NCBI GenBank assembly: GCA_024642465.1
Contig: JAHEBA010000018.1
Span: forward strand, 1-45,856
From: Alphaproteobacteria bacterium
Lineage (GTDB): Bacteria; Pseudomonadota; Alphaproteobacteria; Rhizobiales; Aestuariivirgaceae
Direction of reading: 5' to 3'
DNA: 45,856 bases
Both the position numbers and the translations under genes were made by a program. This document shows positions 40,935 through 45,856 of the stretch, in pieces. The notes under the pieces were generated by a model, which worked only from the letters and a program-made list of their open reading frames with translations, was not told the DNA's origin and did no database searches. Position 1 is the first letter of the stretch, and every line of letters starts with the position of its first letter.

Positions 40935-42838
40935 AGTGCGCCAATCCCGCGGGCCTTCATTGCCGCGGTCAGTTCATCAAGGATCTTCGGATCGTCGATG
41001 GTTGCCGGCATCTTCCAGTCGGCCCCGTCGGCGATCGAGCGCACCGTGCCGCGCAGGATCTTGCCCGAACGGGTTTTCGGCAATCGCGCCACCGCCATCA
41101 CATGCCTCAGCGCCGCCACCGCGCCGATCTTGTTGCGCACCAGCTTCACGCACTCGGCCTCGACCTCTTCCGGCTTCTTGTTGACGCCGGACTTGAGCAC
41201 CACGAAGCCGATCGGGATCTGTCCCTTGAGGTTGTCGGCAATGCCGACGACCGCGCATTCCGCCACGTCCGGATGCGAGGCCAGCACCTCTTCCATGCCG
41301 CCGGTGGACAGGCGATGGCCGGCCACGTTGATGATGTCGTCGGTGCGCGCCATGATGTAGAGGTAGCCGTCCTCGTCCATGTAGCCCGCGTCCGCAGTCT
41401 CGTAATAGCCGGGGAAGTGGCTCAGATAGCTCTTCCTGAACCGCTCGTCAGCGTTCCACAGTGTCGGCAGGCACGACGGCGGCAGCGGCAGCTTCACGCA
41501 GATTGCACCCAGCTTTCCGCGCGGCACTTCCTTGCCGCCTTCATCGAGCACGTGGATCTCGTAACCCGGCATCGGTACCGCAGGCGAACCCAGCTTCACC
41601 GGCAGCGCACCCAGGCCGACCGGGTTGCCGGCAATGGTCCAGCCCGTCTCGGTCTGCCACCAGTGGTCGATCACCGGCACCTTCAGGATGTTTTCGGCCC
41701 ACATGATGGTGTCGGGGTCGGCGCGCTCGCCAGCCAGGAACAGTGTGCGGAAGTGCGAAAGGTCGTACTGCTTCAGGTATTCGGCCTTCGGGTCTTCCTT
41801 CTTGATGGCGCGGAATGCCGTCGGTGCCGTGAACAGGCACACCGCCTTGTGCTCCGAGATCACCCGCCAGAACGTGCCGGGATCAGGCGTGCCGACCGGC
41901 TTGCCCTCGAACAGGATCGTGGTGCAGCCGTGCAGCAGCGGCGCATAGACGATGTAGGAGTGGCCAACCACCCAGCCCACGTCCGAGGCCGCCCAGTAAA
42001 CCTCGCCAGGCTTGACGCCGTACATCGCGTCCATCGACCACTTGAGCGCCACCATGTGCCCGCCATTGTCGCGCACCACGCCCTTGGGCTGGCCGGTCGT
42101 GCCGGACGTATAGAGAATGTAGAGCGGATCGGTTGCGGCCACGGCCACGCAGTCCGCCTTGTCGCCGGCCGCTCGCGCGGCGTCCATTTCCGCCGCCCAG
42201 TCGAAGTCATAGCCGTCCTTGAGGTCGGCTGCCGCCTGCTCGCGTGCCAGTATGATCGTACCGGCGGGCTTCGATCCGGCGATCTCGATCGCCTCGTCGA
42301 GCAGCGGCTTGTAGGCGATCACCCGGCCCGGTTCGATGCCGCATGAGGCCGAAACGATCAGCTTCGGCTGCGCGTCGTCGATGCGCGTGGCCAGTTCCTT
42401 CGGCGCAAACCCGCCGAAAACCACCGAATGGATGGCGCCGATGCGGGCGCACGCCAGCATGGCGACAGCAGCTTCCGGCACCATCGGCATGTAGATGATG
42501 ACCCGGTCACCCTTGCCCGCGCCGCGCTTCTTCAGCACGGCGGCAAAGGTCGCCACCTCGTCCTGCAGTTCGGCATAGGTGAGGCTGCGCTTGGTGCCGG
42601 TGACCGGGCTGTCATGGATGATCGCCACCTGGCCGCCGCGCCCGGCTTCCACGTGCCGGTCGATACAGTTCCAGCAGGTGTTGCATTGCGCACCCACGAA
42701 CCAACGGTCCAGGCCATCGACATGGTCATAGACCTTGTCCCAAGGCTTGATCCAGTCGATGTCCTTCGCGGCCTCGGCCCAGAACCCTTCCGGGTCCTGT
42801 TTCCAGCTCTGGTACACTTCGTGATAACGGCTGGCCAT
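40931..42838 (-). CDS. prpE: Propionyl-CoA synthetase
   Basis: The 635-aa acyl-CoA synthetase has Y-T-S-G-T-T-G-Q-P-K-G-V, D-H-W-W-Q-T-E-T-G-W, Y-E-T-A-D-A-G-Y, and the C-terminal K-T-R-S-G-K-I-L-R catalytic Lys. The early R-D-N-G-G-H after the P-loop and the N-terminal W-N-C-I-D-R-H-V fit PrpE more than acetyl-CoA synthetase, so it activates propionate (or acetate) to the CoA ester via an adenylate. The ATG at 42838 has AGGGAGG six bases upstream, better than the in-frame start at 42871. A DinB gene follows with a four-base overlap. Confidence 0.9.
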   Translation of the reverse strand: MASRYHEVYQSWKQDPEGFWAEAAKDIDWIKPWDKVYDHVDGLDRWFVGAQCNTCWNCIDRHVEAGRGGQVAIIHDSPVTGTKRSLTYAELQDEVATFAAVLKKRGAGKGDRVIIYMPMVPEAAVAMLACARIGAIHSVVFGGFAPKELATRIDDAQPKLIVSASCGIEPGRVIAYKPLLDEAIEIAGSKPAGTIILAREQAAADLKDGYDFDWAAEMDAARAAGDKADCVAVAATDPLYILYTSGTTGQPKGVVRDNGGHMVALKWSMDAMYGVKPGEVYWAASDVGWVVGHSYIVYAPLLHGCTTILFEGKPVGTPDPGTFWRVISEHKAVCLFTAPTAFRAIKKEDPKAEYLKQYDLSHFRTLFLAGERADPDTIMWAENILKVPVIDHWWQTETGWTIAGNPVGLGALPVKLGSPAVPMPGYEIHVLDEGGKEVPRGKLGAICVKLPLPPSCLPTLWNADERFRKSYLSHFPGYYETADAGYMDEDGYLYIMARTDDIINVAGHRLSTGGMEEVLASHPDVAECAVVGIADNLKGQIPIGFVVLKSGVNKKPEEVEAECVKLVRNKIGAVAALRHVMAVARLPKTRSGKILRGTVRSIADGADWKMPATIDDPKILDELTAAMKARGIGAL

Positions 42839-43040
42839 GAATGCCTCCCTGCAAACTACCCTTGTCGCCACAGCTGCACGACCGTGGCGTTGCGGTCAAC
42901 TTTTCACGAACCGCCGGAGCGGGGCAAGACGACTAATTGATGAACCTTCGAGGGCCGGCATGCACCACCGTCGGTTTACCAAATCCTAAGCCTGCAGCCC
43001 TAGTCTGTGGCCTCGTTTCCGTGAGTGAGTGGAGAGTAGC

Positions 43041-44159
43041 ATGCAGACCCAGACCGCCACGCAACCCGTTGCAGCGGCCTCAACCGGCGTTACTGCCTTG
43101 CGGCTGTCGGGTGCCCGTCTGCATCTGCCGCTGTTCTACCTCGTTACGATCTATCTCTTGCTTGCATTCATCACGCTCGACTATTCCGTCTCTGACTTCG
43201 TGTCGAGCCTGGCGGTGTCGATGGTGTTCGGCACGGCAACAATGCCGCTGGCCGTGGTAGCGATGCGCTTTGTCCAGCTGGCGGCCACCACACGCCCGGA
43301 GCGTCCGCTCAAGGTACTGGTGAATGACATCCGGCGGCTGTCCACTTGCCCCGAACGTTCCGCCCTCGGCTGGCCCAGCGTCATGTTGCTGCTTTGCCTG
43401 ATGACGGTCTTGGGCAGCTTCAAGTCCGCCGTTCCCTCCTTCGGCGGCTTCACCTGGGACGCGACCTTTTCCGAGTGGGACCGCATGCTGCATTTCGGCC
43501 GCCATCCGTGGGAATGGCTGCAACCGGTTCTGGGCTATCCGCCCATCACCTTTGCCATCAATCTGGTCTACAACTTCTGGATGCTGTCCATGTGGATGGT
43601 GTTCTGCACCTGGGCGTTCATGACCCGGTCAAGCGTCGAGCGTACCCGCTTCCTGCTGGCTTTCATGCTGGTCTGGAGCGTCGGCGGCAGCCTGCTGGCA
43701 ATCCTGCTGGCTTCCGCTGGCCCGTGCTTCTATTCGCGCATCGGCCTGCAGCCGGACCCTTACGCCGGCCTCATGGCCTATCTCCAGTCTGCCAACGAGG
43801 TGCTGCCCATCTGGGCGCTCGATGCCCAGAACATGCTCTGGCAGGGCTTCAACGGCACCACGGTGCTGGACGGCATCACCGCCATGCCCAGCATGCACAA
43901 TGCCACTACACTGCTGTTCTTCCTTGCATCGCGCCAGCTGGGCAAGTGGCCCCGCCGCCTGCTCGGCGCCCAGGTGGTCATCGTCTACATCGGCTCAATT
44001 CACCTTGGCTGGCACTATGCCATCGACGCCTACGTTGCCTGGGCCGTCACGCTGGTCTGCTGGTTCGTGTCGAAGCCGTTGGCTGAAATGTGGGAGCGGC
44101 GCCACCCGACCACCAATCACAACGCCATGGCGGAAGCTTTCGTGCAGGCACCGCGCTGA
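43041..44159 (+). CDS. Aur1-like PAP2 membrane protein, paralogue 1
   Basis: The 372-aa protein has about eight hydrophobic segments. The C-terminal PAP2_3-type active site is P-S-M-H (283-286) and H-x-x-x-D in W-H-Y-A-I-D-A (His325, Asp329); the K-x6-R-P motif of soluble-type PAP2 is not visible. An internal L-H-F-G-R-x-P-W ... I-T-F-A-I-N-L-V-Y-N-F-W block is shared with its neighbour. Relatives include inositol-phosphorylceramide synthase, so lipid phosphotransfer or dephosphorylation is likely. The ATG at 43041 has GGAGAG upstream. The next gene, 36 bp on, is a paralogue. Confidence 0.8.
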   Translation: MQTQTATQPVAAASTGVTALRLSGARLHLPLFYLVTIYLLLAFITLDYSVSDFVSSLAVSMVFGTATMPLAVVAMRFVQLAATTRPERPLKVLVNDIRRLSTCPERSALGWPSVMLLLCLMTVLGSFKSAVPSFGGFTWDATFSEWDRMLHFGRHPWEWLQPVLGYPPITFAINLVYNFWMLSMWMVFCTWAFMTRSSVERTRFLLAFMLVWSVGGSLLAILLASAGPCFYSRIGLQPDPYAGLMAYLQSANEVLPIWALDAQNMLWQGFNGTTVLDGITAMPSMHNATTLLFFLASRQLGKWPRRLLGAQVVIVYIGSIHLGWHYAIDAYVAWAVTLVCWFVSKPLAEMWERRHPTTNHNAMAEAFVQAPR

Positions 44160-44195
44160 ACCTGCATCCAGCGCAACAAGGACGGACAACCCAAG

Positions 44196-45335
44196 ATGAA
44201 CCAGACCCAGTCAGTACCGGTTAACGCCAGCAGCCGCCTGGCCATGATAGAGCGCTTGTCCGGCCTCGGCAGCCTCGCCCTGTGGAGCCTGCGCGCCCAT
44301 CTGCTGCTGCTGTTGCTTCCGGTAACCTATCTCGCCCTGTCCAACACATTGACGGCCGACCTCGTCGATCCTCAGCGAGCCTCGTTCTTGGCCCTTGCCC
44401 GTGGACTGCTGTTCATCTCGCTGCCGACTGCCCTTGTCGCCATGTTTTTCGTGCGCCTTGGCCAGTATGCCCTGGTAATCAAGCCCGAGAGTGCGGTCCG
44501 GCAGATTGGCGCCGACATCCACTATCTCGTCGCTAGGCCGCGGCTGTGGGTCAACGCTCTGCCGGTCGTGGTCGCCATGATCATCCACAACAAGGCCGCC
44601 ATCGAGCTGAAGGCCTCGATCCCTGCACTCAACCCGTTTTCATGGGACAAGGCATTCATCAATCTCGACCGCCTGCTCCACTTCGGCGCCGACCCGTGGC
44701 GCCTGCTGCAGCCGTTGCTCAGTCTGCCCTACATCACCTTCGCCATCAACATCGCCTACAACTTCTGGTTCGTGCTGATGTTCGGCCTGTGGTTCTGGTT
44801 TGCCTTCCAGGACCGCCACAGCCAGTTGCGCGACCGCTTCTTCTTGGCCTTTTCGCTGACCTGGCTGGTCGGCGGCGGCATCATGGCGCTGGCGTTTTCT
44901 TCTGCAGGTCCGGCGTATCTGGCCAATCTCGGTTTTGCCGACAACCCCTACACCGACCTGATGGCCTACCTGCACAAGGTTCACACCGAAGTCATTCCGC
45001 TGTGGGCGCTCGACGCCCAGCAGATGCTGTGGGACGGCTACACCAGGCCTGACGTGGATTTCGTCGGAATCTCGGCATTCCCCAGCATGCACAATGCCAT
45101 CGTGACCATGTTTGCCTGCGCAGCCTGGAGCGTCAACCGCACTTTCGGCAAACTGGTCACGGCCTACGCCGCAATCATCCTCGTCGGGTCGGTTCACCTT
45201 GGCTGGCATTATGCAGTCGACGGGTATGCGGGCATCGCCTTGGGGCTCGCCTGCTGGCACGTCGCCGGCTACGTGGCCCGCTGGCATGACTGCCAGCCCT
45301 GGGTGGAAGCCTACCGGGCGCGTCTGCACGGCTGA
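44196..45335 (+). CDS. Aur1-like PAP2 membrane protein, paralogue 2
   Basis: The 379-aa protein is a paralogue of the upstream one: same helix count, the L-H-F-G-A-D-P-W ... I-T-F-A-I-N-I-A-Y-N-F-W block, P-S-M-H at 296-299 and His338-x3-Asp342. The two are clearly diverged in their N-terminal halves, so this is an old duplication, not a recent one. Both keep the active-site residues, which suggests two separate lipid substrates or a heteromer. AAGGACGGA precedes the ATG by about 10 bases. Confidence 0.8.
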   Translation: MNQTQSVPVNASSRLAMIERLSGLGSLALWSLRAHLLLLLLPVTYLALSNTLTADLVDPQRASFLALARGLLFISLPTALVAMFFVRLGQYALVIKPESAVRQIGADIHYLVARPRLWVNALPVVVAMIIHNKAAIELKASIPALNPFSWDKAFINLDRLLHFGADPWRLLQPLLSLPYITFAINIAYNFWFVLMFGLWFWFAFQDRHSQLRDRFFLAFSLTWLVGGGIMALAFSSAGPAYLANLGFADNPYTDLMAYLHKVHTEVIPLWALDAQQMLWDGYTRPDVDFVGISAFPSMHNAIVTMFACAAWSVNRTFGKLVTAYAAIILVGSVHLGWHYAVDGYAGIALGLACWHVAGYVARWHDCQPWVEAYRARLHG

Positions 45336-45407
45336 GCCACCCGGGCCTTGACGTCCGGCAGGCCTGCGGCGCACAAGCCCTTTCATGACCAGCCTGCCGG
45401 CGCGCCC

Positions 45408-45856
45408 ATGATCACCGATCCCCTGTTCTATGTCCTGGCGGTGTTTGCCGTCGTCCTGATCGGCCTGTCGAAAGGCGGCTTCGGCGGCGCGCTGGCGCTG
45501 CTTGGCGTACCCACGGTGGCACTCGTCATCCCGCCGGTGCAGGCGGCAGCCATCTTCCTGCCCATCCTCGTCGCCATGGACCTGGCCGGATTGTGGGCCT
45601 GGCGCGGCATCTACCACAAGCGCACCCTGCTCATCATGCTGCCCGGCGCCGTCGCGGGCATCGTCATCGGCTGGCTGACTGCTGCTTACGTCAACGACAG
45701 TCATATCCGTCTCATCGTCGGCTCGATCTCGTTGCTGTTCTCGCTGCAATGGTGGCTTGGCGGCGCCGGCAGCCGGGCCGCCAGGGCCGACAATCCGTGG
45801 AAAGGCCGCTTCTGGGGCGTGATTGCCGGTTTCACCAGCTTCGTCTCACACGCTGG
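45408..45856 (+). CDS. TauE/SafE-family (TSUP) permease, truncated by window edge
   Basis: The frame is open from the ATG at 45408 to the right edge (149 codons, no stop). It starts with a membrane helix and the family motif G-L-S-K-G-G-F-G-G-A-L-A-L-L-G-V-P, followed by three more hydrophobic helices. It is a different gene from the TSUP permease at 26.9-27.7 kb. An ATG at 45385 is out of frame. It follows the second Aur1-like gene by 72 bp. Confidence 0.85.
   Translation, partial: MITDPLFYVLAVFAVVLIGLSKGGFGGALALLGVPTVALVIPPVQAAAIFLPILVAMDLAGLWAWRGIYHKRTLLIMLPGAVAGIVIGWLTAAYVNDSHIRLIVGSISLLFSLQWWLGGAGSRAARADNPWKGRFWGVIAGFTSFVSHA

Noticed and set aside
1..45856. CRISPR arrays, tRNA or rRNA genes, insertion sequences
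   Set aside because: No regularly spaced repeats, no cloverleaf-like sequence in gaps and no transposase-like ORF were found by reading.

Overview
The window looks like a chromosomal segment of an alphaproteobacterium, most likely Hyphomicrobiales (Rhizobiales) or a close relative. The evidence is the high-GC coding style, with long antisense shadow ORFs, and a set of alphaproteobacterial markers: an RcdA-family CtrA-degradation adaptor, the cell-cycle regulator TrcR (DUF1013), DUF1192 and DUF4164 proteins, zapA beside a 6S-like RNA and 5-formyl-THF cyclo-ligase, and an ExbB-like/OmpA-like pair near suhB and efp. I see no phage, plasmid, IS, CRISPR, rRNA or tRNA genes. Genus cannot be fixed from the sequence alone.

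Layout. 1-3.4 kb: 3' end of a TIM-barrel isomerase, two small unknown genes, and a leftward unit of a small unknown protein plus a class III adenylate cyclase with TPRs. 3.5-9.2 kb: a metabolic block with an NTF2-domain flavin monooxygenase, two different 2-oxoglutarate/Fe(II) oxygenase-like proteins, an amidase and a J-domain protein. 9.3-13.0 kb: YebC, a YmdB-type phosphoesterase, 5-FTHF cyclo-ligase, a candidate 6S RNA, ZapA and a DUF4164 protein. 13.3-17.6 kb: tkt-pgk-fba, with no gap gene. 17.7-25.6 kb: amino-acid permease, a proline-racemase-superfamily enzyme with an unusual Ser/Thr catalytic pair, a ThiE-like protein, a Sel1-repeat protein, the ExbB/OmpA-like pair, a DUF3147-like membrane protein, inositol monophosphatase and EF-P. 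25.8-32.2 kb: Fe-alcohol dehydrogenase, TauE/SafE permease, SH3 protein, a GrdB-like protein, LrgB/LrgA and an ABC exporter. 32.4-35.1 kb: rpmE, rcdA, a strong small-RNA candidate, a DUF1192 protein and a quinone oxidoreductase. 35.2-45.9 kb: choline-sulfatase-like sulfatase, a Tat-exported cyclase-family protein, an RraA-like protein, trcR, DMT transporter, DinB protein, propionyl-CoA synthetase, two tandem Aur1-like PAP2 membrane proteins and a truncated TauE/SafE permease.

The genes are mostly housekeeping; the least explained structure is between genes. (i) A dispersed hairpin repeat (core CAAGAGGCGnGGAG, variable stem, CGACnGGGA) occurs at about 12.3, 29.2, 32.7 and 32.8 kb. At two of these sites, behind zapA and behind lrgB, the 3' end of the neighbouring gene, including its stop codon, is duplicated on the far side of the repeat, in the same relative orientation. 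(ii) A second palindrome at convergent gene ends (9.2 and 24.2 kb) keeps its outer stem although the stem sequence differs. (iii) A leftward small-RNA candidate at 33.6-33.75 kb has two perfect hairpins, an anti-Shine-Dalgarno CCTCCC stretch and an intrinsic terminator. All function calls rest on reading the sequence and family knowledge; no database search was run.
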